A DNA stretch of 51,277 nucleotides, from assembly GCA_041664965.1 (NCBI GenBank), contig JBAYJT010000005.1:1-51277 (forward strand), read 5' to 3'. The first letter of the stretch is position 1. Each line of letters opens with the position of its first letter. The notes under the pieces were generated by a model that was given only the letters and a program-made list of their open reading frames with translations, did no database searches and was not told where the DNA came from. Shown here in pieces: positions 7,311 to 17,000 of the stretch. The position numbers and the translations under genes were made by a program. The stretch comes from JBAYJT01 sp041664965 (GTDB lineage Bacteria; Pseudomonadota; Gammaproteobacteria; UBA9339).

Positions 7311-9864
7311 ACTTTTTATAAAACCAAGCTTTCACAAGCTGTGTCAATACAACATAACAAAATACTATAACAGCTAAACAAAACCAATAAAGAGCTGGCA
7401 GTGCAACAAAGCCAAATGCGCTGGCGAAAGGCGAAATTGTTAACCAAGCGGCGATTCCCACGATCAGCAAAGAGCTAACAATCAAAGGCCAATTTGCCCA
7501 ACTTTGGATAAATGGAATTCTATTCGTACGTATCACATGAATAATCAGAGTTTGGGTAAAAATCGATTCCACAAACCAGCCGGTTTGAAACAAAGCTGGA
7601 TTATGCCAACAATTAAAAACATATAGCATCAGAAAAAATGTTGCATAATCAAAAATGGAGCTAATCGGGCCAATAAACACGATGAATCTGGCTATTTTTT
7701 CAATTGTCCACGTACGAGGTTTGAGTAGCCAATTATGGTCTACTTTATCAGTTGGTATTGTGGTTTGTGAAAAATCATAAAGTAAATTATTAACTAAAAC
7801 TTGAATTGGCAGCATTGGCAAAAATGGTAAAAATGCACTTGCCCCGATAACACTAAACATATTGCCAAAATTAGAGCTGGCGGCCATTTTAATGTATTTA
7901 ATAATGTTACCAAAGATGCGCCGACCTTCAATAACACCCTGCCCTAGCACCAATAAACTATTTTTAAGCAAAATAATATCTGACGATTCTTTTGCAATAT
8001 CTACGGCAGTATCTACAGAAATTCCAACATCAGCGGCTTTCAAAGCTGGAGCGTCATTAATACCGTCCCCCAAGAAGCCCACAACATTGCCAGTGCTTTG
8101 CAAAGCCCGAATAATTCTTTCTTTATGCATAGGAAGTAGCTTGGCAAATACGCTGGCATTCGCGACTGCTAAAGCCAAATCGGCATCTGACATTGCTTCG
8201 ATTTGTGGACCAAGCAATACATTTTCAACTGTAATTCCAACTTCTTTGCAAATATAGGCTGTAACCACCTCATTATCGCCGGTTAGAATTTTCACCTTAA
8301 CATTTAGATTAGCTAAGCGTTTTAATGCCTCTGCTGCAGTTTCTTTGGGTGGATCAAAAAAAGACAAAAAGCCTAGTAAAACTAAATGCGATTCGTCTTT
8401 GATTGAATAAACAGCCTCGGGAATCGCGTCAGGAATTTGTTTATAGGCTAAAGCAATTACACGAAAGCCATCCGCATTCATCTTGGTAGCCACTTCGCGG
8501 CATTTTTTAATCTGTTCTGAAGACATGTTAACAATTTCGCCGTTTAATTCTATCCTATCGCATTGGCTGATAACTTCATCAAAAGCTCCTTTGCAAATTA
8601 ATGTATGCGTTTTTTCTTTGTTCTTTACTACGACTGACATGCGCCTGCGAATAAAATCAAACGGAATTTCATCTATTTTTTGGTACTGCTCCTTCATTTT
8701 TAAACGCTCTTCTAAATCTTCATGATCTAGAATTGCTTCATCTAATAAGTTTTTCAATCCAGTGTGGTGATAACTGTTCAGATAACCAAAATTCAGTACT
8801 TTTTCACTCGGCGCACCCTGAACATCTACATGCCTTTCCAAAACAATTCTTCCTTCAGTTAACGTTCCAGTTTTATCTGTACACAAAATATTCATTGCAC
8901 CGAAATTTTGAATGGAATTTAGCCTTTTGACGATGGTCTTTTTACGCGCCATCATCAATGCCCCTTTAGAAAGATTCACAGTAACTATCATAGGTAACAT
9001 TTCAGGCGTTAAACCAACGGCAACAGCCAAAGCAAACATAAATGCTTCAGTCCAATCGTGTTTTGTTAATCCATTTATGAGAAAAACAGCAGGCACCATG
9101 ACGGCTATGAATTTAATCATTAGCCAGGTAAATTTATTAACGCCTTTATCAAAACTAGTAAGTGGTGTCTGATTGACAACTGAATTTGCTAATGACCCAA
9201 AGTGCGTATGGCTGCCAGTGTTTATCACAACCGCTGTAGCACTGCCGCTTACTACGTTAGATCCCAAAAAGCAAATATTACTCAATTCAAGGGGATTTGG
9301 GTTTTCAGTTTTTATTGAAGTAGAGTTTTTTTCGATTGGTAGAGCTTCTCCCGTTAAGGCGATTTGGTTAAGAAATAAATCTTTAGCAGCAATAAGTCGT
9401 ACATCTGCTGGAACCATATCTCCAGCAGATAATTTAATAATATCTCCCGGTACTAATAGTTTTAATGCAATTTCCTGCTCTCTTCCGTCACGTACAACCG
9501 TTGCATTGTTCCGCACCATCTCTTTTAACTTTTCCGCCGCATTACCAGCACGCATTTCTTGAAAAAAACGCAATACCACGCCCACAACTACCATGGCCAA
9601 AATTATTATGGTGGCTCGAATATCATGGGTTAGATATGAAATTATTGCCAAAGCAATGAGCAAGAGAAGCAGCGGATTTTTAAAACTACCAAGTAATTGC
9701 CAAATCCAAGATTTGCGCTTTTCACGCGCAATTTCGTTTAATCCATATTGAGCTAAACGCGACTCAACTTCTTCCTCGTTTAGTCCGTTTATATTTGACT
9801 CAAGTTTTTGAATAGCTTCATTTGTTTCCAAACGTGAAGTTATCAGTAATAAATCATTTTCCAT
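7300..9864 (-). CDS. mgtA: Mg2+-importing P-type ATPase (MgtA/MgtB type)
   Basis: An 854-residue P3B-type ATPase expected to import Mg2+ across the inner membrane. The N-terminal cation-ATPase domain (about 20-90) precedes TM1-2. The actuator loop has TGEALPIEK (171-179), where TGEA replaces the general TGES, as in MgtA relatives. The phosphorylated Asp is D330 in CTDKTGTLTEG. ILTGDNE and GFLGDGINDAPALKAADVGI form the P domain, followed by C-terminal membrane segments. Length is close to E. coli MgtA (898). TATAAT at 9871-9876 (complement) lies only 6 bases before the ATG, so a transcript from it would be nearly leaderless; no mgtL-like leader is seen. A small HTH gene ends 22 bp upstream. 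Confidence 0.94.
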   Translation of the reverse strand: MENDLLLITSRLETNEAIQKLESNINGLNEEEVESRLAQYGLNEIAREKRKSWIWQLLGSFKNPLLLLLIALAIISYLTHDIRATIIILAMVVVGVVLRFFQEMRAGNAAEKLKEMVRNNATVVRDGREQEIALKLLVPGDIIKLSAGDMVPADVRLIAAKDLFLNQIALTGEALPIEKNSTSIKTENPNPLELSNICFLGSNVVSGSATAVVINTGSHTHFGSLANSVVNQTPLTSFDKGVNKFTWLMIKFIAVMVPAVFLINGLTKHDWTEAFMFALAVAVGLTPEMLPMIVTVNLSKGALMMARKKTIVKRLNSIQNFGAMNILCTDKTGTLTEGRIVLERHVDVQGAPSEKVLNFGYLNSYHHTGLKNLLDEAILDHEDLEERLKMKEQYQKIDEIPFDFIRRRMSVVVKNKEKTHTLICKGAFDEVISQCDRIELNGEIVNMSSEQIKKCREVATKMNADGFRVIALAYKQIPDAIPEAVYSIKDESHLVLLGFLSFFDPPKETAAEALKRLANLNVKVKILTGDNEVVTAYICKEVGITVENVLLGPQIEAMSDADLALAVANASVFAKLLPMHKERIIRALQSTGNVVGFLGDGINDAPALKAADVGISVDTAVDIAKESSDIILLKNSLLVLGQGVIEGRRIFGNIIKYIKMAASSNFGNMFSVIGASAFLPFLPMLPIQVLVNNLLYDFSQTTIPTDKVDHNWLLKPRTWTIEKIARFIVFIGPISSIFDYATFFLMLYVFNCWHNPALFQTGWFVESIFTQTLIIHVIRTNRIPFIQSWANWPLIVSSLLIVGIAAWLTISPFASAFGFVALPALYWFCLAVIVFCYVVLTQLVKAWFYKKYGD

Positions 9865-9886
9865 TTTTGGATTATATAACGATTTT

Positions 9887-10108
9887 TTACTTTTTAGGAT
9901 CAGAATCGTGCCTAAATTCTAAAATATCCCCTGGCTGACATTCTAAATATTGGCAAATTGCGCCTAAAGTCGATAAGCGAATGGCTTTGGCCTTCCCTGT
10001 TTTCAAAATAGATAAATTCTGCTCGGTAATACCAATAGCACTAGCCAACTCATTAGAACGCATCTTGCGCTTTGCTAGCATTACATCTAAATTAATAATT
10101 ATCGCCAT
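9887..10108 (-). CDS. Small Cro/C1-type HTH regulator
   Basis: A 73-residue one-domain repressor-like protein. The helix-turn-helix is roughly residues 16-62 (SNELASAIGITEQNLSILKTG, with the second half KAIRLSTLGAICQYLECQPGDIL). This is the YozG-like type that commonly accompanies DUF2975 membrane proteins. Its ribosome site GGAG overlaps the end of the DUF2975 gene, so the two are translationally coupled. It may regulate its own operon and perhaps mgtA downstream; that is inference from order only. Confidence 0.88.
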   Translation of the reverse strand: MAIIINLDVMLAKRKMRSNELASAIGITEQNLSILKTGKAKAIRLSTLGAICQYLECQPGDILEFRHDSDPKK

Positions 10109-10117
10109 GATGTTCTC

Positions 10118-10654
10118 CTAAACTGTGTATTTGCTTTCTTCTTGAAGCTTGCACCCTTCAGCCATGATCCAAGAAATCACTATAACCATAATGGCGGTAA
10201 TAATGTTGTAAGCATCATAGTTACCAAAAGTAAACAGCGCAACCTTGTGCCCTGCTGGATTATGGAAGGTCAAAGCAAAAGAAATTAGAAGATCATAAAT
10301 AAAATGTACAACCTGCCCAATTAACATGGTAATACCAATGTTTTTTATATATTTGACGTTTGAAAGAGTAAAAATCTTGCCTTTTTCGTAAAGTTTAAAT
10401 AATTTCGTTAGAAAATATAGAATTGTCATAGTGACGACCAGTGGCAGCAATCCAATCACGAATCCCCAGAAGGCATCTGCTGTTGTTATTGGATGTAAAA
10501 TTTCGAGATGGCCTGGAATTAAGCTCAGAAAATCGGCTTTAGAAATGAAATATTCCGCAAAGCTCCAATACGTAACCAACAAGATTGGCCAAATCACCAA
10601 GGCAATTTGAAAAATGATTCTTAAAAACAAGCTTACACGCTGAATTTTGTTCAT
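10118..10654 (-). CDS. DUF2975 four-helix membrane protein
   Basis: A 178-residue membrane protein with four hydrophobic segments (about residues 10-35, 60-85, 100-130, 145-170). It matches the DUF2975 layout and its usual partnership with a small Xre/Cro HTH gene immediately downstream. The ATG at 10654 was chosen because CCGGAGATAATATT gives it a proper ribosome site; an upstream in-frame codon at 10690 has none. The function of the family is undefined; a sensor or regulator of the HTH protein is often assumed. The 58 bp between this operon and the next cluster hold no gene. Confidence 0.8.
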   Translation of the reverse strand: MNKIQRVSLFLRIIFQIALVIWPILLVTYWSFAEYFISKADFLSLIPGHLEILHPITTADAFWGFVIGLLPLVVTMTILYFLTKLFKLYEKGKIFTLSNVKYIKNIGITMLIGQVVHFIYDLLISFALTFHNPAGHKVALFTFGNYDAYNIITAIMVIVISWIMAEGCKLQEESKYTV

Positions 10655-10748
10655 AATATTATCTCCGGTTTTAGTTGAAATGTAAAACAACAGGAAGAGA
10701 TAATATTGAAATAATTATCGAATGTCAATAATTAAATATCAAATATTA

Positions 10749-11198
10749 TTAACTAAACGCGACAGGGCAATCAAAGCCATCTTCTAATACCGGTGCCGAA
10801 GAGCTTCCATTGGTCGTTTGGCTTATATATGTCGCTGAAGGTGATTTAGGAATAGGGAGAGGAAAAATTTTTGGACTTATTGCCTTCTTGGCTGTTTTAG
10901 TATCATGAGTTACTACTTTTGGTTCTGCTCCAGGCGGCATCTCTATTGGTTCTTCAATTTGTTCTTCTACAACTCTAAATGGATTGTGAGGTCTGTTCAC
11001 GTGACGTACAAATAGGCTGACACCACTAACAACCGCACCTGTTACTGAGCCTATAACAATACCAATCACACATCCGGTGTCACCTCCAAAACGACCACCA
11101 ATTCCACCTCCTATAGCGAAGCCAGCAAGGCTTGTACCAAAAACAGTAAGACCAGAGAAAACTTTTTCTTTGCATTTATTTTCGTGGTTATTAAACAT
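10749..11198 (-). CDS. Gly-zipper membrane-hairpin protein, Pro-rich tail (A)
   Basis: A 149-residue protein of unknown family. After a charged start (NNHENKCKEKVFSGL) come two Gly-rich hydrophobic segments, about residues 20-38 (SLAGFAIGGGIGGRFGG) and 42-64 (CVIGIVIGSVTGAVVSGVSL), forming one membrane hairpin. A cytosolic-looking tail rich in Pro, Glu and Ser follows (EEPIEMPPGAEP, PLPIPKSPS). No signal peptide is seen. It starts 28 bp after a similar gene, with which it shares the order charged N-terminus, Gly-zipper hairpin and Pro-rich tail. The pair looks like a duplication and is probably one operon. A membrane-inserting secreted protein is a hypothesis. Confidence 0.62.
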   Translation of the reverse strand: MFNNHENKCKEKVFSGLTVFGTSLAGFAIGGGIGGRFGGDTGCVIGIVIGSVTGAVVSGVSLFVRHVNRPHNPFRVVEEQIEEPIEMPPGAEPKVVTHDTKTAKKAISPKIFPLPIPKSPSATYISQTTNGSSSAPVLEDGFDCPVAFS

Positions 11199-11226
11199 AT
11201 TAACTCTCTTATATTTTTATTTAATT

Positions 11227-11676
11227 TTATTGAGGATTGTAACCAGCCGCTAATGTTGGCGAAGATGGCTGTGGTAAAGGAGATGGTGATTCACTTATTG
11301 ATGGTAGCGGCGGTAATGTTTCTTGCGATAGTGGCTGCGTAAAGGAAGTAGCCAGTGGAGATGGTCTTATTGGACCTGGGTTCATAGGGAAGATTCTTGA
11401 AGAGGTGGCGTAAGGCGCATATTCATGTTGGGATTGCGGTAAAGATTCGGGTTCTTTGCAAAGACAACAAGCTGCCGCAATTAATATAGCGCTTGCAGTA
11501 CCAGTAGCAGCTCCAATTATAAGTGGAACCCAACCAACACAATTCTCTTCTGCTTTAGCTAAACAGATGGCGCCGTTTATAACATATCCGATCCCCGCTC
11601 CAACGCCTCCTCCTACTACTGTAGAAGCTACAAGACCAGAAAAAATACCTAAGCCTTTTTTGCATTTGTTGTTCAT
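11227..11676 (-). CDS. Gly-zipper membrane-hairpin protein, Pro-rich tail (B)
   Basis: A 149-residue companion of the preceding entry, the same length by coincidence or by descent. The start NNKCKKGLGIFSGL resembles its partner's CKEKVFSGL. Hydrophobic stretches lie at about residues 15-40 (ASTVVGGGVGAGIGYVINGA) and 48-72 (WVPLIIGAATGTASAILIAA), the second ending in ACCLC. The tail is Ser/Pro-rich (SESPSPLPQPSSPTLAA). Upstream (minus sense) are ATTAAG at 11743-11738 and TATGAT followed by ACGCGCGTTTAAT. This resembles the region upstream of the ankyrin gene starting at 24658, so the two may share regulation. Confidence 0.62.
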   Translation of the reverse strand: MNNKCKKGLGIFSGLVASTVVGGGVGAGIGYVINGAICLAKAEENCVGWVPLIIGAATGTASAILIAAACCLCKEPESLPQSQHEYAPYATSSRIFPMNPGPIRPSPLATSFTQPLSQETLPPLPSISESPSPLPQPSSPTLAAGYNPQ

Positions 11677-11794
11677 GTGACACTCTCATTTTTATATATT
11701 AAACGCGCGTATCATACTCCAAATAATTAAAAAAAATCTTAATAGGGCATTAACCCGACTTAAATTGAGATTAAGATGATTTTTTTGGCTTAAA

Positions 11795-11870
11795 GTACAG
11801 ACGCGATTAATCGCGTCTCTACAAAATACAACTCTTTGATTTTAAAAGAAATCGCGTAGACATGTTTTTT
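11795..11870 (-). repeat. R45 dispersed repeat with terminal palindrome, copy 1
   Basis: Read on the minus strand it has the head ACATGTCTACGCGATTTC, the internal stem and the tail palindrome AGACGCGATTAATCGCGTCT (11799-11818), which is perfectly self-complementary over 20 bp. It ends 18 bp before the ygiQ start, so it lies in or next to that promoter (TATAGT at 11875-11880). With copy 2 it brackets ygiQ as an inverted pair. Confidence 0.9.
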
Positions 11871-11888
11871 GGTGTATAGTACGTCCTC

Positions 11889-13814
11889 ATGAACAACAAA
11901 AACATTTTTTCCTACCGCAAATTTTGGGCGGAGCGCTTTGGCATAGCGCCTGTGCTGCCGATGTCGCGTGCGGAAATGGAAAATTTGGGTTGGGATAGCT
12001 GTGATATTATTATTGTAACTGGCGATGCCTACATCGACCATCCTAGTTTTGGCATGGCGCTTATTGGGAGGCTTTTAGAAGCGCAAGGATTTCGCGTGGG
12101 AATTATTAGCCAGCCGGATTGGCATAGCGCTGAGGCTTTTAAAACTTTAGGTAAACCTAACCTATTTTTTGGTGTGACGGCTGGCAATATGGATTCTATG
12201 GTGAATCATTACACTGCCGATCGCAAGATTAGATCAGATGATGCTTATACACCAAATGGTAAGGCCAATATGCGCCCAAATCGCGCTAGCGTTGTCTATG
12301 CACAGCGTTGTCGCGAAGCTTTTAACTATGTTCCTATTGTTTTAGGCGGAATTGAAAGCTCTCTACGTCGTATCGCCCATTATGATTATTGGTCAGACAC
12401 AGTGCGGCACTCGATTTTACTCGATTCCAAAGCCGATATTTTACTTTATGGCAATGCCGAACGCGCTTTAATCGCACTTGCCCATCGTTTAGCTAAAAAA
12501 GAAAACATTGCCGATATTACCGACCTACGCGGTACGGCTTTTGTAGTTAAAAAAACGCCTGAAAAACATACAGAAATCGACGCAACACTACTAAATAATA
12601 CAATCCCCTGCCCTACAAAAAATTCTGCTTTAGAAGTCATAAAATTGCCTTCTTTTGAACAAGTTAAAGCCGATCCACTTTTGTATGCCCATACTAGTAG
12701 AATTCTGCATTTAGAAACTAATCCTGAGAATGCAAGAGCGCTAATGCAAGAAGATGCAGGACGAAAGGTTTGGCTAAATCCTCCGCCTATTCCGCTTACA
12801 ACGGAAGAACTAGACGGCGTTTACGATCTGCCTTACAGCCGCTTGCCGCACCCAAGTTACAAAGACTCTCCCATTCCTGCTTATGAAATGATTAGATTTT
12901 CTCTACCCATAATGCGTGGCTGCTTTGGCGGCTGTTCTTTTTGTTCGATTACACTGCATGAAGGCCGCATTGTGCAAAGTCGCTCGGAAGAGTCGATTTT
13001 ACGTGAAGTAGAAAATATTCGTGATAAAACGCCAGGATTTACCGGTATTATTTCAGATTTAGGCGGACCAACAGCGAATATGTATCGCTTAAAATGCCGC
13101 GAAGCTAAGTGCAGCACTGCTTGCCGTAGGCTATCTTGTCTTTATCCTGAAGTTTGCCAGAAAATGAATACAGATCACAGCTCTTTAATTCACCTTTATC
13201 GTCAAGCACGTAAGCTTTCTGGCATTAAAAAAATCTTGATTGGATCAGGCGTGCGCTATGATCTAGCTGTAAAATCGCCTAGCTACATTGAAGAACTTAC
13301 TAGCCATCACGTGGGTGGCTATTTAAAAATCGCGCCAGAACACATCTGCCCTGACCCACTTTCTAAAATGCTAAAGCCTGGCATTGATACTTATCAACGC
13401 TTTAAAGAAATGTTCGATCGTTTTTCCAAAAAAGTTGGCAAAGAGCAATATTTAATTCCCTACTTTATAGCAGCTCATCCAGGAACAACGGATGGTGATA
13501 TGTTGGAATTGGCTTTGTGGCTAAAAGCTAATAAATATCGCCTCGATAAAGTGCAAAATTTTATCCCTACGCCTTTAACCTTAGCAACGACAATGTATCA
13601 CACCAGAATTAATCCTCTAGTTAAAATTAGCGCCAAAAACGATAAGGTCTATGTTCCCAAAGGCGATAAGACTCGCCGTTTACACAAAGCCTTCCTACGC
13701 TATCATGATCCTATCAATTGGCCGCTTCTGCGCGAAGCCTTAAAACGTATGGGCCGCGAAGATTTGATTGGCAATGGCAAGCGCCATTTGGTGCCTAGTT
13801 GGCAGCCCAGGTAG
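11889..13814 (+). CDS. ygiQ: YgiQ family radical SAM protein
   Basis: A 641-residue radical-SAM protein of the YgiQ (UPF0313) family. Blocks in order are the N-terminal WDSCDIIIVTGDAYIDHPSFG domain, GGIESSLRRIAHYDYWSD, and the radical-SAM cluster motif GCFGGCSFCSI (about residues 345-355) that binds the 4Fe-4S cluster and SAM. Then come DLGGPTANMY, a Cys-rich block (CREAKCSTACRRLSCLYPEVC, about 400-420) and the C-terminal LIPYFIAAHPGTT. Reaction undefined. Length is shorter than E. coli YgiQ (about 740) at the C-terminus, as in other gammaproteobacteria. It is flanked on both sides by inverted R45 copies, and the stop codon lies inside the hairpin at 13811. Confidence 0.94.
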   Translation: MNNKNIFSYRKFWAERFGIAPVLPMSRAEMENLGWDSCDIIIVTGDAYIDHPSFGMALIGRLLEAQGFRVGIISQPDWHSAEAFKTLGKPNLFFGVTAGNMDSMVNHYTADRKIRSDDAYTPNGKANMRPNRASVVYAQRCREAFNYVPIVLGGIESSLRRIAHYDYWSDTVRHSILLDSKADILLYGNAERALIALAHRLAKKENIADITDLRGTAFVVKKTPEKHTEIDATLLNNTIPCPTKNSALEVIKLPSFEQVKADPLLYAHTSRILHLETNPENARALMQEDAGRKVWLNPPPIPLTTEELDGVYDLPYSRLPHPSYKDSPIPAYEMIRFSLPIMRGCFGGCSFCSITLHEGRIVQSRSEESILREVENIRDKTPGFTGIISDLGGPTANMYRLKCREAKCSTACRRLSCLYPEVCQKMNTDHSSLIHLYRQARKLSGIKKILIGSGVRYDLAVKSPSYIEELTSHHVGGYLKIAPEHICPDPLSKMLKPGIDTYQRFKEMFDRFSKKVGKEQYLIPYFIAAHPGTTDGDMLELALWLKANKYRLDKVQNFIPTPLTLATTMYHTRINPLVKISAKNDKVYVPKGDKTRRLHKAFLRYHDPINWPLLREALKRMGREDLIGNGKRHLVPSWQPR

Positions 13815-13839
13815 GGAATAGGCATGCTCTATTCCCTAC
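13811..13839 (+). terminator. Hairpin at ygiQ 3' end
   Basis: GTAGGGAATA (13811-13820) pairs perfectly with TATTCCCTAC (13830-13839) around a 9-nt loop. It contains the ygiQ stop codon. No T-run follows, so it may stabilise the mRNA end rather than terminate transcription. Confidence 0.5.
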
Positions 13840-13914
13840 AAAAAACATGTCTACGTGATTTTCTTTAAAATCAATTAGTTATATTTTGTAGAGACGCGAT
13901 TAATCGCGTCTGCG
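13840..13914 (+). repeat. R45 dispersed repeat with terminal palindrome, copy 2
   Basis: Head ACATGTCTACGTGATTTT at 13845, internal AAAATCA arm, TTTTGTAGAG linker and the 20-bp palindrome AGACGCGATTAATCGCGTCT (13892-13911). It is nearly identical to copies 1 and 3 and inverted relative to copy 1 across ygiQ. Confidence 0.9.
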
Positions 13915-13925
13915 TTTAAATCTTA

Positions 13926-13969
13926 TTTAAGAAAGCCTTAATTGTATTGGATTTAATATCTGCTAGACT
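13926..13969 (+). promoter_or_regulatory. Possible PmrA-like box and extended -10 for the 14020 gene
   Basis: TTTAAG (13926-13931), five bases, CTTAAT (13937-13942) fits the direct-repeat form YTTAAK-N5-YTTAAK known for PmrA-type response regulators. About 21 bases on, TGCTAGACT (13961-13969) resembles an extended -10. In AT-rich DNA such matches arise by chance, so this is tentative. Confidence 0.35.
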
Positions 13970-14019
13970 TGCTTTTCTAAAAACTAATTTAATATTCCAT
14001 AAACAAAAGCGGGAATCCA

Positions 14020-17000
14020 ATGTTGTCAAGAAGTGATATATGCAGAGTACCTACTCCGCCACCAAGTATCGAACTACCAAAAAAACTCCCAGAATCTATG
14101 ATGAAAGGATTAAGGGAGAAGCAAGCTTCCAGTAGCTCCAATACAAGCAAACAAGAATGCAAGAAAATATTACCTTTCGCATCACCCGCCGCCTTTCATG
14201 AGGCCCTCCAAAAGGCTTTGCAAGCACAAGGAATAATAGTCAGCTGTCAATTTTCAATATTGCCATATACAACTAGTAGCTCGCCTAGCAGTACAGCTAG
14301 CACAACAGCACCTATTGATTGGATTGATGACAGCGAAAACACTATAGCCGATCTATTTGATTTAGCATGGACTGTATTTAAACCCGAGAAAAAAACACCG
14401 CAGGCTTTAAACAATTTCAAGCAATCATGCCAACCTCTAATACGTAAAATATTTAAATTAGCTAAAGAGCACACAGAAGATACCTCTATTTTGAATGATG
14501 AGTTAGTGAAAAAATCCTTAACCGTTGTTTTAGAACAAGATCCAAATGCAACTGAAAATTTATGTGACTTGCTTTGTTGTATACAAATGTCCTTTGCTAA
14601 GACAAATACTCCTGGTCTCGATAGATCAATGAAAGGAAAACTACTACTCTGTGCTTACGTAATTCCTTTAAATGCCTTCTTGAACGACTCCATATCTCAG
14701 GAAAAATCTATATCTATACCACAAGAAGAACAGGATATCATATTAGAGCGATTTGATTCTTTGAAGCGTATACCAAAAATACTATCACCTGTAGGTCGGA
14801 CAGAATTGCAGAAGTTTCTAGGAAACTCTCTTGCTTTAGATTACAAAGAAGAAATAAGCGAAATAGCTAAAGAAGAATCCCCTCTACTTGTGACCAAACG
14901 AGTTACAGCGTTAATACGTAGAGCCACAGAAGAAGCCTCTAAAAAAGAACAGGAACAGAAAGAAAAAGAGCCCATAGCAACACAAATATCTAAAAAAGCA
15001 GTCCCTGAGCCCCAACCAGCCGCGCTAGTATCTAAAAGACGTCTCAAAAAAGAAAGGCAAAAAGCTAAAAGAAATGAGGAAACGGAAGTCCTGGAAGAAC
15101 ACTCCCCAACAAATCCAACCACACCAGCTTCGTCGTCAGATCCTCAAACAAAAGAACCTGTAGTAAGTAGTTCAACTGCGCCATCTATAACAGCAACAAC
15201 TGCAAACGCGCCAACAAGCGCCCCTGCTGCGGTTGCAGAGAGTAACCCAATACAAAACGAACCAAGCGCATCAAAAAATAAAAAAAAGAAGAAAAAACAA
15301 GAACAACCACATCAAGAAGGTATACCTTCTGAAGCATCATCAAAAATTTCAACAACTCCAGAACCGCGTTCAGAACCTCAGAAAACAACTAAAAGTGTGC
15401 CAGTAAGCTGTCAGCCCTCTAGTTCCCGTAGCAACACTTCTCCCAAAATCAGTAAAGAACCTATAGTAAGTAGCTCGACAGCGCCGTCTACAACAACTCC
15501 AATCGCGAGTTCGACAGATACTACAAGCGCAACAACCTCTACTCAAAAAAATGTGTATCGCGATGGTCCAGTAACTGCTTTTGGTACTCGCGGACTTTTT
15601 GCAATAACTTTTCCTGCTATACCAGAACTAATAGATGCTATTAAAGCACTCCATACTCAAGAAACAGCCATTCCAAAACATAAAAGAAAATTGGGTACTG
15701 CTTTGGTTGTTGCCTTAGAAAAAGCTGTGGAAGAAAAAGGCAATGCTTCTGGGAAAAGTGCTCGACTTCAAGAAGCACTTAAGCTGTTGGATAGCCATCC
15801 TGAAATTGAAGTTAACCAAGTCACAAGAAGTGGCGCAATTCCTCTTGAAACTCTTCTCGAAAGTACAGAAGAAATTGCTCTCAAAACTCTTCTCCCTTAC
15901 ATAGGAAAAACACCCCTTTACATGGCGATAGAATTAGGCGATGTGAGTCTGGTAGAAAAGTTACTCAACAAAGGAGCAAAAATAATCAAAGTAGACTTTG
16001 AAATATGCAATGAAAATAGTGGTTTGGTACGACTATACGTTTGTAATACTTATGAGCTACTTAGAACTCTATCATACGTCTCTCCTAGACTAATAGCACT
16101 CATGGAAAAACATTGTAAAAAGACCTTACCTATTCATGAAGCTATAGTGAGCCGGGATGACATAACTTTAAAAATTGTAACAGAAGAAATGTTGACAAGT
16201 GGAGTCAAAGTAAATCGAAAAGATGATTTAAGATATTCTGCAAAAGATTGGGCATATTTAATGGATTTTCAAGATAAATATCAGTATCTTGCTTCCTCGC
16301 GGTTCTATCAAAAAAATCGCACTTATGTTGTACCTGAAAACACAACAACAGTTGCTACAACAACCCAACTAAAACCTGAACCATCACCTTCAGCACCGAT
16401 AACAGCAGAACAAAGTACACAATCTCCTTCGAGGAGCTCTAGTTCACCCTCTTCTGCTGCAACTACCAGCACATCATCATTGCCAACTTCTACAACAACC
16501 AAGCCCACAGAAACTACAGAACCAAGCATGCCTTCTTCTTCCGGAAGTTCTAGTTCAAGTTCTGAGCCAACTGCAGACTGGCAAGAGTGCAAGAAAAACG
16601 TAGAAGAGTTGAAAGAAAAATTAGCTATTGTTATAGCAGAAGAGGAACAACATAATGATGATGATTATACCCCTGTAGAATATTGCTGCTTCGAATTAAT
16701 AAGAAATATAATAAATTTTGCTCGAAAAATTGAAATACCTGAGATGCTCAACTCTGAAGAAACTGAGTATTTCCTAGATGAAGCAATGCCAAGTGGTTAT
16801 GAGGTTATTCAAACTGTAGTCAATGGGTTAGCCAAAAATTTTACACGCCAAAATTTGTCATATCTTATAAAGAATTTTCGCGAAGGATATACCGAGTTTA
16901 AGTTTAGGCAAGAACAACAAAGTAAGACCAGAGAAGCTTGCTATTATGTAGAGTATTTGGCTAGCTTCACGAATTCAAAAAATTATAACGACGAGATTCA

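Noticed and set aside
9865..9886. A Mg2+ riboswitch or mgtL leader before mgtA
   Set aside because: Only 22 bp separate the HTH stop from the mgtA start, so there is no room for a structured leader.
11790..12041. Minus-strand frame crossing R45 copy 1 and the ygiQ 5' end
   Set aside because: It is antisense to a strong ygiQ gene; its TRLIAS end only shows how the palindrome translates in that frame.
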